Origin: Spirochaetales bacterium
GTDB taxonomy: Bacteria > Spirochaetota > Spirochaetia > JABMQR01
Direction: 5' to 3'
DNA length: 64,000 bases
Assembly: GCA_018399255.1 (NCBI GenBank)
Contig: JAGYPA010000004.1
Span: 1 to 64,000 of the forward strand
Shown here: positions 47,358-56,710 of the stretch, in pieces
Layout: every line of letters begins with the position of its first letter
Position numbering within the stretch: position 1 is the stretch's first letter
Notes under the pieces: generated by a model
Database searches by the model: none
Told to the model about the DNA's origin: nothing
What the model saw: the letters and a program-made list of their open reading frames with translations, nothing else
Translations under genes and position numbers: made by a program

Positions 47358-48401
47358 ATGAATCAAACAATCTTTTATCTTCTTGATTTCGGACTCTTTC
47401 TTACGGTACTGATAATAATTCTTTTTTATCGCCAGCTTGACAGAAAAGATCGGCAAATCCATCTTGTGAAGGCACTGATGGAGAACATGCAGTTTGAGCT
47501 TGATGAAAAATTCAAGAAGATGCGAACAGCCGTCGATGCAATGGAGGATACCATGCAGGGGTACGAGATCCACGTATCATCCCTGCTGAAGAAGGTTGAC
47601 AGTTCTCTGGCCGACCTTGACAGACATGCTGATGACTTGCAGAAGCTCCATGCCTACATGTCGCATTATCACCGGGTGCTGAAGGATCTAGAAGGACTCA
47701 CCGGCAAGGCAGAGGCGAGAATGAAGCTCCTGAAAGCTGATACCGACGAGCTCGGCAATATAAGCGAACGCATCGAGGCATTCTCGCAGGAAGTAGAAGC
47801 TCTTGATGAAAAGCTCTCAATTCAAAGTGGAAAATTTCTTGAGCAGGTAGAAAAAGCGCGGATCGACTGGACCGGGCAAATTTCCCGTGAAGTGGAAGAG
47901 TCAATAAGGTTTGCTAATGAACAGATAAGTAAAAAAAGTAAAGAGGCAGCGGCTGCCATTGATATAAGCAAGCTTCAAATCAGATATAAAGCCGCTGCCG
48001 AAGGGGAAGCTCCTCCATCAGCAGAGGGGGGATTTTCTCTTCCCAGGCTGGAGGAGAGCGAGGTGGAACTTGAGGATCTGGAAGATGCAGCCCCGAACGA
48101 AGTTGAAGAGTTTGACGATTCAGATAATACAGACGATGATAGTGACGATGAAGAAGATGAAAGTGACGACCTCGGTGACCTCGAAGACGAAGAGATCGAC
48201 ATGATTGATGATGAAGAAGATCTTCAGCTTTACATGGATGATGAAGTCCAGACCATAGAAGAAAAATTATCCAAACGTGAGATTGTTCAGCGATATGCGA
48301 ATGAAGGAAAGGATTCTTCTTCCATTGCGGCGATAACAGGAATTCCGCGGGGAGAAGTTGAATTGATTTTAGAATTGATGGATTTTACAAAGGATGAGTA
48401 G
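47358..48401 (+). CDS. membrane-anchored coiled-coil protein with acidic linker and C-terminal HTH-like domain
   Basis: A 347-aa protein. One N-terminal membrane segment (about residues 4-24), a long coiled coil (25-205), an extremely acidic D/E-rich linker (about 228-300) and a compact C-terminal module (305-347: EKLSKREIVQRYANEGKDSSSIAAITGIPRGEVELILELMDF) that reads like a helix-turn-helix of the kind seen at the C-terminus of SwrB/DUF6115/DUF2802 proteins. The coiled-coil part resembles the spirochaete-specific family I know as SpiroCoCo; this is a recollection. GGAGG precedes the ATG and the gene has a terminator on its upstream side. Function unknown; the topology suggests an inner-membrane scaffold or regulator. 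Confidence 0.75.
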   Translation: MNQTIFYLLDFGLFLTVLIIILFYRQLDRKDRQIHLVKALMENMQFELDEKFKKMRTAVDAMEDTMQGYEIHVSSLLKKVDSSLADLDRHADDLQKLHAYMSHYHRVLKDLEGLTGKAEARMKLLKADTDELGNISERIEAFSQEVEALDEKLSIQSGKFLEQVEKARIDWTGQISREVEESIRFANEQISKKSKEAAAAIDISKLQIRYKAAAEGEAPPSAEGGFSLPRLEESEVELEDLEDAAPNEVEEFDDSDNTDDDSDDEEDESDDLGDLEDEEIDMIDDEEDLQLYMDDEVQTIEEKLSKREIVQRYANEGKDSSSIAAITGIPRGEVELILELMDFTKDE

Positions 48402-48463
48402 ACCTGTTTTGCTGATTCCATGAGCTGCTTATGAATTTTCCTGCAGCACTCGTTAAAAATCAC

Positions 48464-48493
48464 TTGACGTCAATTAACCCGTCTTAGTATGTT
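48464..48493 (+). promoter_or_regulatory. possible promoter of grpE-dnaK-dnaJ
   Basis: TTGACG, 18 bases, TATGTT, about 110 bases upstream of grpE. No CIRCE (HrcA operator) pair is visible; a lone GCACTC half-site occurs at about 48447 without its partner. Confidence 0.45.
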
Positions 48494-48604
48494 TAGTATG
48501 CAGTACGAAATATCTGTATATATGCTATTTTCAGGAAGCATCCGATAAAAGTACAATATGCTCAGACCATGCGGCTGGGCTCAAATAATGCGTAGGGGAT
48601 ATAC

Positions 48605-49300
48605 ATGGCGAAAGACAAGGAGCGGGCAGCTGCGGCAGAGAAGAAAAAGAAGGCTGCTGCAGCTGATGATATTGAAAAATCAGAAGAAATCGAAGAATCA
48701 GCAGAAAAAGTTACAGCTTCAGAAACAGCAGCTTCTGAAGAAGCTGTGGAAGAGACAACTCTTACAGAGGAAGAGGCTGGTCTGCTTAAGCTTCAGGAGG
48801 ATATTATCCGTCTGGAAGAGGAAACCGGCAATCTGAAAGATCAGCTTCTTCGTAAGCAGGCTGATTTTGATAATTTCCGAAAACGCATATTTCGGGAAAA
48901 AGAAGAGTCAATTAAATATGCCAACACGGCGCTTCTGTCGGATTTGATAGCAGTTATTGATGATTTTGAACGTGCGATAGGTTCTGCTGAAAGTTCTACC
49001 GATTTTGAGAGCTTTCTTTCCGGCATAAAGCTGATAGAAAAACAGTTTGTTGGAATGCTTGAGCGGGATTGGGGGTTGAAGCGGATGATAACCGTAGGGA
49101 AAGAGTTTGATCCCCAGAAGCACGAAGCCCTGATGATGGAGGAGTGCGAAGGATGCACAACTCAGACTGTTCTTGAAGACTTTCAGAAAGGGTATTTTCT
49201 CCATGATCGGGTATTGCGGCATGCGAAAGTCAAAGTCGGGGTGCCCGGCGAAGCCGGCAGTGATGAGAAAAAAGAGAAAGAACAGAAAGAAGAGCGTTAG
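48605..49300 (+). CDS. grpE: nucleotide exchange factor GrpE
   Basis: Dimeric co-chaperone that releases ADP from DnaK. It has 231 aa: a disordered Lys/Ala/Glu-rich N-terminal region (1-60), a long helix (62-110, LLRKQADFDNFRKRIFREKEE is the signature) and a C-terminal beta domain (GVKEFDPQKHEAL-like GKEFDPQKHEALMMEECEG, VLEDFQKGYFLHDRVLRHAKVKVG). The Lys/Glu tail is also disordered. First gene of the grpE-dnaK-dnaJ unit; hrcA is not present upstream. Confidence 0.95.
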   Translation: MAKDKERAAAAEKKKKAAAADDIEKSEEIEESAEKVTASETAASEEAVEETTLTEEEAGLLKLQEDIIRLEEETGNLKDQLLRKQADFDNFRKRIFREKEESIKYANTALLSDLIAVIDDFERAIGSAESSTDFESFLSGIKLIEKQFVGMLERDWGLKRMITVGKEFDPQKHEALMMEECEGCTTQTVLEDFQKGYFLHDRVLRHAKVKVGVPGEAGSDEKKEKEQKEER

Positions 49301-49353
49301 GAACAGTTAAAGAAAAGAACACATATTTTGCTTGATAATAAGGAGAAAGATAC

Positions 49354-51273
49354 ATGGGACGTATCATTGGAATTGATTTGGGAACGACAAACTCTTGTGT
49401 AGCGGTTATGGAAGGCGGTGAGCCGGTTGTAATCCAGAATTCTGAAGGACAGCGGACCACTCCGTCCATCGTAGGATTTACCAGTAAAGGTGAGCGACTG
49501 GTTGGCCAGCCGGCAAAAAACCAGATCATCACAAACCCTGAGAATACAATCTATTCTATCAAACGCTTTATGGGAAGACGTTATTCTGAAGTTCCTTCAG
49601 AAGTGAAAATGGTTTCGTATACAATTAAGGAATCTTCCAGCGGAGGAGAAGTTCGGGTGGAGGCCCAGAATAAGGATTTTTCACCCCAGGAGATTTCGGC
49701 AGCCATCCTTCAGAAAATGAAGCAGACAGCTGAAGATTATCTCGGAGAGACAGTAACCGAAGCAGTAATAACGGTACCCGCCTATTTTAACGATGCTCAG
49801 CGTCAGGCGACAAAAGATGCCGGAAAAATCGCCGGTCTGGAAGTAAAGCGGATTGTTAATGAGCCTACCGCAGCATCCCTCTCTTACGGTTTTGGCAAAG
49901 ACGGCAGCCATGAAGAGAAAATTGCAGTATACGACCTTGGCGGCGGAACCTTTGATATATCGATTCTGGAACTTGGAGACGGAGTATTCGAAGTCAAATC
50001 GACGAATGGCGATACTCACCTGGGCGGTGATAACTTTGATCAGAGAATAATTGACTGGCTGATAACCTCTTTCAAATCAGAATCTGGAATAGATTTGTCC
50101 AAGGACAGAATGGCTCTGCAGCGTTTACGGGAAGCTGCCGAAAAAGCAAAGATAGAGCTTTCGAGCCGGCAGTCGACGGATATCAATCTACCGTTTGTAA
50201 CTGCTGATGCATCAGGTCCGAAACACCTGCAGATTACCCTTTCGCGGTCAAAATTTGAGCAAATGGTTGAGGATCTGGTCGAAAAGACCAAAGAACCCTG
50301 CCGGAAAGCCATGAAAGATGCCGGGGTTACGCATGCTGATATTGACCAGATTATCCTCGTAGGAGGTTCAACCCGAATTCCTGCAGTTCAGGCCGCTGTA
50401 AAAGAACTTTTCAAGAAAGAACCAAGCCGGGGAGTTAATCCTGATGAGGTGGTGGCAATGGGAGCCGCTATACAGGGCGGAATACTCGGCGGGGATGTCA
50501 AGGATGTGCTGCTTCTTGATGTAACCCCCTTGTCCCTCGGAATTGAGACCCTTGGGGGGGTTTTTACGAAGCTGATAGAACGTAACACTACGATTCCTAC
50601 CCGCAAAAGCCAGACCTTTTCAACCGCTGCTGACAACCAGACAGCAGTTTCCATCCATGTTCTCCAGGGTGAGCGCGAAATGGCATCCATGAACAGGACG
50701 TTAGGCAAGTTTGACTTAATTGGAATACCGTCAGCCCCCCGCGGAGTTCCGCAGATAGAGGTGACTTTCGATATTGATGCAAACGGTATAGTTCATGTAT
50801 CGGCAAAGGATCTCGGCACCGGAAAGGAACAGAAAATCCGCATTGAATCTTCTTCAGGTTTGTCGGAAAGTGAAATTGACCAGATGGTTAAGGATGCAGA
50901 ACTCCATGCTTCAGAGGACAAAAAAGAACGGGAGAAGATAGAAGTCCGCAACGAAGCCGACAATCTTATTTATTCAACCGACAAGTCTCTCAAGGAATTT
51001 GGCGACAAGGTATCAGAAAGTGATCGTGCAGCGATAGAGCAGGCTAAGGCGGATCTCAGTGCCGTGCTCGAACATGGCGATGCAGCAGAGATCAAGACTA
51101 AAATCGAGGTTCTGCAGCAGGCTTCCTATAAGCTTGCCGAAGAAATCTATAAGCAGTCAGCAGCAGACCAGCAGGGCGGCGGACAAGCCGAGGGTACGCA
51201 AGCTCAGCAGCAGGAACCCTCTAATAAAGACAACGTTGAGGATGCTGATTTCGAGGTTGTTGACGAAGACTAG
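49354..51273 (+). CDS. dnaK: chaperone DnaK (Hsp70)
   Basis: ATP-driven chaperone that works with GrpE, DnaJ and ClpB. It has 639 aa: ATPase domain (1-385; [50 protein letters not shown]), the hydrophobic linker [18 protein letters not shown], a substrate-binding domain and the C-terminal lid ending in a Q/G-rich stretch and [18 protein letters not shown] precedes the ATG. Confidence 0.98.
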   Translation: MGRIIGIDLGTTNSCVAVMEGGEPVVIQNSEGQRTTPSIVGFTSKGERLVGQPAKNQIITNPENTIYSIKRFMGRRYSEVPSEVKMVSYTIKESSSGGEVRVEAQNKDFSPQEISAAILQKMKQTAEDYLGETVTEAVITVPAYFNDAQRQATKDAGKIAGLEVKRIVNEPTAASLSYGFGKDGSHEEKIAVYDLGGGTFDISILELGDGVFEVKSTNGDTHLGGDNFDQRIIDWLITSFKSESGIDLSKDRMALQRLREAAEKAKIELSSRQSTDINLPFVTADASGPKHLQITLSRSKFEQMVEDLVEKTKEPCRKAMKDAGVTHADIDQIILVGGSTRIPAVQAAVKELFKKEPSRGVNPDEVVAMGAAIQGGILGGDVKDVLLLDVTPLSLGIETLGGVFTKLIERNTTIPTRKSQTFSTAADNQTAVSIHVLQGEREMASMNRTLGKFDLIGIPSAPRGVPQIEVTFDIDANGIVHVSAKDLGTGKEQKIRIESSSGLSESEIDQMVKDAELHASEDKKEREKIEVRNEADNLIYSTDKSLKEFGDKVSESDRAAIEQAKADLSAVLEHGDAAEIKTKIEVLQQASYKLAEEIYKQSAADQQGGGQAEGTQAQQQEPSNKDNVEDADFEVVDED

Positions 51274-51383
51274 TATTGATTCCCAAACGGAGCGAGAGGA
51301 GCGGAACCATCTTGATTCTCTGGTGAAAATTGGGGCTTACCTGGTCTATAGAGAAAGAAACTAAAGATTTAAAAGAGGCAGCT

Positions 51384-52517
51384 TTGGCTAAACGAGATTA
51401 TTATGAAGTTCTGGGACTCCAGAAAAATGCTTCTGCGGATGAAATAAAGAAGGCTTACCGTAAGTTGGCGATCAAGTATCATCCGGATAAAAATCCGGGT
51501 GATACAGAAGCGGAAAGTCGATTCAAGGAAGCTACTGAAGCCTATGAAGTACTAAGCAACCCGCAGAAACGTTCAACATATGATCAGTTTGGATTTGCCG
51601 GTCTCGAAGGAATGACAGGAGGAGCACATGACTACTCCTCCGTTTTTCGTGACTTCAGCGATATTTTCGGGGATTTTGGCGGGATTTTTGATTCCTTTTT
51701 CGGCTCAGGCGGAGGAGGACGCAGCCGGGGCGGCGGCCGCGAATACGGCGGCCCTGCCCGGGGAGCTAATTTGCGCTATAACCTTGATGTAGACTTCAAG
51801 GATGCGGTATTTGGCACGAAAGCAGAGATTACCTATATACATAATGTATCATGTTCCCATTGCGGCGGATCCGGGGCTGAATCAGGATCCGGGAAAACCG
51901 TCTGCAAAACCTGCGGCGGAACAGGGCAGGTTAGAAGAAATTCTGGATTTTTCTCAATTGCTTCCGCCTGTCCAACCTGCGGCGGAGAAGGGTATGTTAT
52001 AGAAAACCCCTGCTCTTTCTGCCATGGGACCGGTCTGACAAAAAAACAGCAGAAGATAAAAGTTACCATACCTGCAGGCATAGCCTCAGGAAAACGAATC
52101 AGCATTCCCGGACAGGGGGATGCAGGACCAAACGGCGGCCCTGCCGGGGATTTATACGTCTATGTGACAGTTCGCTCTCACAAATTTTTTGAGCGGGATG
52201 GTAATGATCTGTACTGTGTTATCCCCATTTCGATGACGCAGGCTTCCCTGGGGGATGAGCTGGAGATCCAGACAATCGACGGCAACAGGATTAAACTGAA
52301 AATTCCCTCCGGGGTCCAGACCGGAAAAATGCTGCGGGTGAAAGGCCGGGGGGTTCCGTACCTCAGCAGTAAAGATCAACGGGGAGATATGTATATCAAA
52401 ATACAGATAGAAACCCCGAAACGACTGAATTCCAAAGCAAAAGCATTAATGCGGGAACTGGCAGATGTATTAGGTGAAAATCAAGCACCGGATCCGGTAC
52501 CTCTCTCCGATCTTTAA
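51384..52517 (+). CDS. dnaJ: chaperone DnaJ (Hsp40)
   Basis: Delivers substrates to DnaK and stimulates its ATPase. It has 377 aa from a TTG start whose product [12 protein letters not shown] fits the family, with AGAGG 6 bases upstream; longer in-frame starts at 51330 add unrelated residues. J-domain with the HPD motif ([10 protein letters not shown]), a G/F-rich region (about 75-130), four CxxCxGxG zinc motifs ([32 protein letters not shown]) and a C-terminal substrate-binding domain. Confidence 0.95.
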   Translation: MAKRDYYEVLGLQKNASADEIKKAYRKLAIKYHPDKNPGDTEAESRFKEATEAYEVLSNPQKRSTYDQFGFAGLEGMTGGAHDYSSVFRDFSDIFGDFGGIFDSFFGSGGGGRSRGGGREYGGPARGANLRYNLDVDFKDAVFGTKAEITYIHNVSCSHCGGSGAESGSGKTVCKTCGGTGQVRRNSGFFSIASACPTCGGEGYVIENPCSFCHGTGLTKKQQKIKVTIPAGIASGKRISIPGQGDAGPNGGPAGDLYVYVTVRSHKFFERDGNDLYCVIPISMTQASLGDELEIQTIDGNRIKLKIPSGVQTGKMLRVKGRGVPYLSSKDQRGDMYIKIQIETPKRLNSKAKALMRELADVLGENQAPDPVPLSDL

Positions 52518-52532
52518 ACCATAAAGGAAAAT

Positions 52533-53273
52533 ATGCGTAATATAATAGGGTTTCACGCGATTGAAGAGTCGATACGAAAGAAGCATACAGGGTCTACCCT
52601 CTACATACATCGTAAAAGTCATAAGAGAAATGCTCAGTTGGAGACTTTGGCTCAGCAGAATGGGGTGAAAATAATTCAGGCTGATCTCCTGGAGCTTGAT
52701 AGGCTTGCCGGAGGCGGCAGCCATCGGGGGGCTGTGCTTGTTGTATCAGGCGGATCAAGCACTCTGAAAAGCAGTCAGCTGTCTGATTTCATAGCATCAG
52801 CGGGAGAATCCCGGAATTTGTTAGTTATTGCTCTTGACGGCGTCACCGATCCGCAGAACCTTGGAGCCGTAATGCGGAGTGCCGATTTATTTGCAGCAGA
52901 TTTTCTCATTCTGCCTGAACGGAGAAGCTCTCCGGTAAATCAGACTGTTTTGAAAGTATCATCCGGAGCAGCAGAATATGTACCCTATGCGATTGTTCCC
53001 AATCTTGTACGATCATTGCAGAATTTGCAGAAGGCCGGATTCTGGGTCTATGGGGCTGACATGAATGGTGAAACGGTCTCTTCTGTGAGTCTGACAGGAA
53101 AGATTGTACTGGTGCTGGGATCAGAAGAGAGCGGCCTGAGTAAGCTGGTTCAGCAGACCTGCGACCGAATTATCTCGATACCTACCAAAGGCCATATAGA
53201 TTCACTTAATATTGCAGCAGCGGCAGCAGTTCTTATGTATGAAGCAAGCAGGCAAAGAATACAAGTCAAGTAA
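52533..53273 (+). CDS. rlmB: TrmH/RlmB-family 23S rRNA (guanosine-2'-O)-methyltransferase
   Basis: SPOUT-fold RNA 2'-O-ribose methyltransferase, 246 aa. An N-terminal L30e-like substrate-binding domain (residues 1-70) precedes the knot domain with motif 1 ALDGVTDPQNLGAVMRSADL, motif 2 VLGSEESGLSKLVQQTCDRIISIP and motif 3 IDSLNIAAAAAVLMYEASR. The exact target (G2251 of 23S rRNA for RlmB) is by family. It lies 15 bases after dnaJ and converges on the purD-like gene with a 6-base gap. Confidence 0.9.
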   Translation: MRNIIGFHAIEESIRKKHTGSTLYIHRKSHKRNAQLETLAQQNGVKIIQADLLELDRLAGGGSHRGAVLVVSGGSSTLKSSQLSDFIASAGESRNLLVIALDGVTDPQNLGAVMRSADLFAADFLILPERRSSPVNQTVLKVSSGAAEYVPYAIVPNLVRSLQNLQKAGFWVYGADMNGETVSSVSLTGKIVLVLGSEESGLSKLVQQTCDRIISIPTKGHIDSLNIAAAAAVLMYEASRQRIQVK

Positions 53274-53279
53274 TAACCG

Positions 53280-54551
53280 TTAATCTTCAAAAAAACGATT
53301 GCCGATATCCCTTCTGAACCATGCTCCTTCAAACTGAATATCCTGAATGAATGAATAAGCCCGGGAGTTGGCCTCGATGATATTAGTTCCCAGGCCAACG
53401 GCAGTAAAGCAGCGCCCTCCTGTTGTGAACAGCTGGTTGGGGGCCCTTTCACTGACGGCCCCATAGAAAAGCATTGATGAATTATAGGGAAGGGCGTTTT
53501 TTGAAAAATAGGGCAGGTCTGAAACAGCTTTATGAATCAGTGGATTTTCTGGATATCCTCTACTGGCTACGACAACGGCAACGCTGGATTGATTTGATAA
53601 TTCCATGTTGAAATTTTCAATTTCCTGTTCTTCCAGGGCTTCGATAATATCGAGAAAGTCCGACTGAATAAGCGGAGCCATAGCCTGGGTGGCGGGATCG
53701 TTAAATCTGGCGTGGTAGTCAACCAGTTTAGGACCTTCGTCAGTTAGAATCAGACTGAAAATAAGCACGCCTTTGTAGGTCAGGCGTTCTCTTTTAAGTC
53801 CTTCAAAAGTCGGTTCAAGGATCCTCTGAAAAATCTGGTCGCGCAGGGTTGTCTTAATGATCGGGACAGGACTGATGGATCCCATTCCCCCGGTTGCAGC
53901 CCCCCTGTCAAGTTCTCCGGACTTGGTGTAGTCTGAACAAACCGGAAGCAGAATATACCCTTTTTCATCAGTTATAACCGTCAGGGTGAGGGGCATCCCT
54001 TTCAAATGCTCTTCAACAATGATATTGCTGTTCTGCAGCAGTTTCCCGGCAAAGGGGAGCAGCAGTTCCGGGCTGTTTGAATCCAGCATAATCCTGCTTG
54101 GAGCCAGTTCATTACGCTTGATAACAAATCGTCGGCCCTCGTTTTTATCAAGATAGGTTTTAAAATCGGTTATGGTAGAAAATGCCGTATAGCGGGAGGT
54201 GGGAATATTGTACCTGTCGGAAAATGTTCTGGCGAATGAGCGGTCACCCTCGAGCCGCATGGTATTGCTTGAAGCTCCGAATGTTCGAATCCCGAGAGAT
54301 CTCAGATAATCGGGGACTCCATTGGCCAGAGGAGATTCTGTACCAGCAAAAACATATGAGATGTTGTATTTTCTGCAGGCTTCGGCAACCGATTCGGGTG
54401 ATGAGATATCAATGTCCGGTAAATTTGTACCAAGCATTGCTGTGCCGGCATTCCCCGGGGCTATGAAAAGACCACTTATCCTGCGGCTTTTAGAGAACAA
54501 CCAGGTTATGGCATGATCCTTTGCACCGGACCCAAGTATTAAAACTTTCAA
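53280..54551 (-). CDS. purD: PurD-like ATP-grasp enzyme (phosphoribosylamine-glycine ligase), divergent
   Basis: PurD makes glycinamide ribonucleotide in purine synthesis. It has 423 aa from a TTG start with GGAGG about 10 bases upstream. Family features: KVLILGSGAKDHAI, IAPGNAGTAM, GTESPLANGVPD, an ATP-grasp core with VCSDYTKSG and TGGMGSISPVP, and YKGVLIFSLILTDEGPKLVDYHARFNDPATQAM. The last block differs from the canonical EFNxRFGDPETQ: the Mg2+-binding Glu and Asn are Asp and His, and the second Glu is Ala. It may be a divergent true PurD or a paralogue of altered function. No other pur genes are nearby; dus and tatD lie upstream on the same strand. Confidence 0.75.
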   Translation of the reverse strand: MKVLILGSGAKDHAITWLFSKSRRISGLFIAPGNAGTAMLGTNLPDIDISSPESVAEACRKYNISYVFAGTESPLANGVPDYLRSLGIRTFGASSNTMRLEGDRSFARTFSDRYNIPTSRYTAFSTITDFKTYLDKNEGRRFVIKRNELAPSRIMLDSNSPELLLPFAGKLLQNSNIIVEEHLKGMPLTLTVITDEKGYILLPVCSDYTKSGELDRGAATGGMGSISPVPIIKTTLRDQIFQRILEPTFEGLKRERLTYKGVLIFSLILTDEGPKLVDYHARFNDPATQAMAPLIQSDFLDIIEALEEQEIENFNMELSNQSSVAVVVASRGYPENPLIHKAVSDLPYFSKNALPYNSSMLFYGAVSERAPNQLFTTGGRCFTAVGLGTNIIEANSRAYSFIQDIQFEGAWFRRDIGNRFFED

Positions 54552-54620
54552 GCGTGGGGTTCCTCCCTAATGTGAGGACTAGGTTAACATTCTGCTGTTA
54601 AATGGTCAATAAGCAGTTGT

Positions 54621-54657
54621 GAGCTGAAAGGTTTTGAGGGCTGAAGCCTTTCAGCTC
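54621..54657 (-). terminator. hairpin at the end of dus
   Basis: GAGCTGAAAGG pairs perfectly with CCTTTCAGCTC across 15 bases. It overlaps the dus stop codon and lacks a uridine run, so it is either a weak terminator or an mRNA 3'-end stabiliser between dus and the purD-like gene. Confidence 0.5.
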
Positions 54658-55637
54658 TCAACCCATCTGTTCAGGATTGCATAATAATCCCGGCGTGCTT
54701 CAGCCTGAACGATATCACGTCTCACTGCTGCAGAGCCTGGATAGCCTTTTATATATGCCCCGGCATGCTTTCGCATTTCCCGGCAGGCATGCGCTTCGCC
54801 TTTTGCCTTGACAGCCATATCCAGGTGCCTCAGGAAGGCTTCTGCTCGGGCGGTTCTGGAAATCTCCTGCTGCTTGATTCCGTTGATCAGAAGTTGTCGG
54901 GTTTGGGTGAAAATAAAGGGGTTTCCTATAGCCCCACGGGCAAACATAACCCCGTCAGCTCCAGTTTCTGTAAGCATGCTCCGTGCATCTTCCGGAGTAA
55001 AAAGGTCACCCGAGCCAAAAATTGGAACAGTTGAATGCTTTTTCAAACTCGTAATGTGAGTATGATCAGCTTGTCCTGAATATCCCTGGACACGAGTTCT
55101 TGCATGCAGGGTTATGAGGACTGCTCCGCCCTCAACCGCCGCCGCTGCTGTTTCAAGGTAGTTAATGCTGCTGCTGTCCCATCCGGATCTGATTTTCACG
55201 GTAACCGGAATGTCTGTTTCGTTTGTAATCGCTTTAACAATTCGGAATATTGCATCGGGTGATTTAAGCAGTGCAGCACCGGCACCTGTTTTCACCACTT
55301 TTGGAACAGGGCAGCCGCAATTGATGTCAATAATATCGGGTTTTTCAGCAGTAACCAAAGGAAGCGCACGAATTGCAGGATCCGGGCTGTTCATGAAAAG
55401 CTGAACTGCGAAAAGGCTCTCATTTACAGCTCTTTCCATCAAAGCTGATGTCTTGGAGCTTTCTCTAGCTAGTCCTTCAGCTGATACCATCTCTGAAAAA
55501 GTTGCATTAGCACCATACTCTACACATAACGACCGAAACGCCGTATCAGTAAACCCGGCAAGAGGGGCAAGAAACATATTCCCCTCAGCAACCAGGGAAG
55601 GTCCAATCTTGATCGGATGATAGAGACTGTCAGGCAT
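54651..55637 (-). CDS. dusB: tRNA-dihydrouridine synthase
   Basis: FMN-dependent enzyme that reduces specific uridines in tRNA. It has 328 aa: FLAPLAGFTDTAFRSLCVEYGA, the catalytic Cys in INCGCPVPKVVKTGAGAALL, VKIRSGWD, LHARTRVQGYSGQADH, and FGSGDLFTPEDARSMLTETGADGVMFARGAIGNPFIF. DusB is the most likely subfamily, since this gene is often the only dus outside proteobacteria; that is an inference. It lies 9 bases behind tatD. Confidence 0.9.
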   Translation of the reverse strand: MPDSLYHPIKIGPSLVAEGNMFLAPLAGFTDTAFRSLCVEYGANATFSEMVSAEGLARESSKTSALMERAVNESLFAVQLFMNSPDPAIRALPLVTAEKPDIIDINCGCPVPKVVKTGAGAALLKSPDAIFRIVKAITNETDIPVTVKIRSGWDSSSINYLETAAAAVEGGAVLITLHARTRVQGYSGQADHTHITSLKKHSTVPIFGSGDLFTPEDARSMLTETGADGVMFARGAIGNPFIFTQTRQLLINGIKQQEISRTARAEAFLRHLDMAVKAKGEAHACREMRKHAGAYIKGYPGSAAVRRDIVQAEARRDYYAILNRWVES

Positions 55638-55646
55638 GGAAGGAAT

Positions 55647-56420
55647 TTACTCCGTTATCCCGAATATCCGTAAGCTGTTTTCATAGAGAACAGGGGCAAC
55701 CTCTTCCAGAGCTGCTCCTCTGATATCGGCAATAGCCATGGCAACCTCGCTGAGGTACGCCGGCTTATTTCGCTTGCCCTTGTATCGGGAGGGGACCATG
55801 AAAGGGCTTTCCGATTCTATTAGAATTCGTTCGAGCGGAATGTTAGCAGCCGTTTCGTGCAGGTTTTTAGCATTGCGATAGGTTACATTACCGGCAAAGG
55901 AGATATACAGGTTGAGATCAAGAGCTCTCTTTGCATAGGCATAATCTTCCGAATAACAGTGGAGAATACCACCCTTCTCAGGCAGGCGGTCTCTCAGAAT
56001 GTCCATAATGTCGGTGCCGGCTTCACGGTTGTGGATAATTACCGGAAGTTCCAGTTTTTTAGCGATATCAAGCTGACGAATGAACAGTTCTATCTGCGAT
56101 TTTTTATCACCAAATTTTCTATAATAGTCGAGACCTATTTCGCCTATGGCAACAACCCGGTTGAGCTCTGCGCCTTTGAAAACTTTCTTTTCCCAGTCTA
56201 TTCCGGGGTTTGCAACCTCGGAAGGAGAGACTCCGACTGCGTGGTATACGTTAGATGCGGTTCTGAGATTCTCGTATACCTGAAAGAAATCTCCCAGACT
56301 GTTGCAGATGCTGACTATATGTGCAACCTCTGCGCGCTTTGCCTGTTGGATAACGAGTAATTGTTCTATCTGGTCTTCATGGATCAGACCAATGTGAGCG
56401 TGAGTATCAAAATACTGCAT
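55647..56420 (-). CDS. tatD: TatD-family metal-dependent hydrolase
   Basis: Member of a family of metal-dependent DNases and related hydrolases. It has 257 aa. Metal-site motifs: DTHAHIG (His7, His9), GEIGLDYYRKFG, VIIHNREA, LHCYSED and the final IESESPFMVP. In the family this last motif is ETDxP, whose Asp is a metal ligand; here it is Glu. First gene of the minus-strand tatD-dus-purD-like set. Confidence 0.88.
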   Translation of the reverse strand: MQYFDTHAHIGLIHEDQIEQLLVIQQAKRAEVAHIVSICNSLGDFFQVYENLRTASNVYHAVGVSPSEVANPGIDWEKKVFKGAELNRVVAIGEIGLDYYRKFGDKKSQIELFIRQLDIAKKLELPVIIHNREAGTDIMDILRDRLPEKGGILHCYSEDYAYAKRALDLNLYISFAGNVTYRNAKNLHETAANIPLERILIESESPFMVPSRYKGKRNKPAYLSEVAMAIADIRGAALEEVAPVLYENSLRIFGITE

Positions 56421-56455
56421 GTTACCTGTCCGCTGTTTAAAAAGATTTGATATCT

Positions 56456-56500
56456 AAACTGACTGAAAAGCCTAAGGCTTTTCAGTCAGTTTATTAAGTT
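56456..56500 (+). terminator. very strong hairpin with a T-rich tail, no gene in front
   Basis: A perfect 17-bp palindrome (AAACTGACTGAAAAGCC with GGCTTTTCAGTCAGTTT) around TAA, followed by ATTAAGTTTTTTTT. It would terminate plus-strand transcription, but the genes to its left run on the minus strand. It lies 36 bases upstream of the tatD start. Confidence 0.6.
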
Positions 56501-56566
56501 TTTTTTATATGTAAAAAAGTATTATTAAATTAATACCTCATCAGCTAAAAAACTTACTGCAATGAT

Positions 56567-56618
56567 GTTCCTGCAGGATATAATCAAACAGCAAAGTTTA
56601 ATTATATCCTGAAAGAAC
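56567..56618. repeat. inverted repeat CAGGATATAAT/ATTATATCCTG
   Basis: Perfect 11-bp arms with a 16-base loop, extended by GTTC/GAAC beyond a 3x3 internal loop. Each arm contains a TATAAT in opposite orientation. It could be an operator, a small-RNA stem or a decayed element end. Confidence 0.55.
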
Positions 56619-56681
56619 CTCGTCCAACTAAATGATATATACACTAAAGTAACATGCTTGACAGCCTGTCGTCAATTGTAT

Positions 56682-56710
56682 TTGACAATTATTTACTGTC
56701 ATGATAGTTT
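56682..56710 (+). promoter_or_regulatory. possible sigma-70 promoter upstream of ricT
   Basis: TTGACA, 17 bases, TAGTTT, about 200 bases before ricT. A GTCAA-N6-TTGAC inverted repeat overlaps its -35 box (about 56671-56686). The -10 match is moderate. Confidence 0.4.

Noticed and set aside
48402-48604. CIRCE (HrcA) operator before grpE
   Set aside because: Only a single GCACTC half-site is present; the paired GAGTGC is absent.
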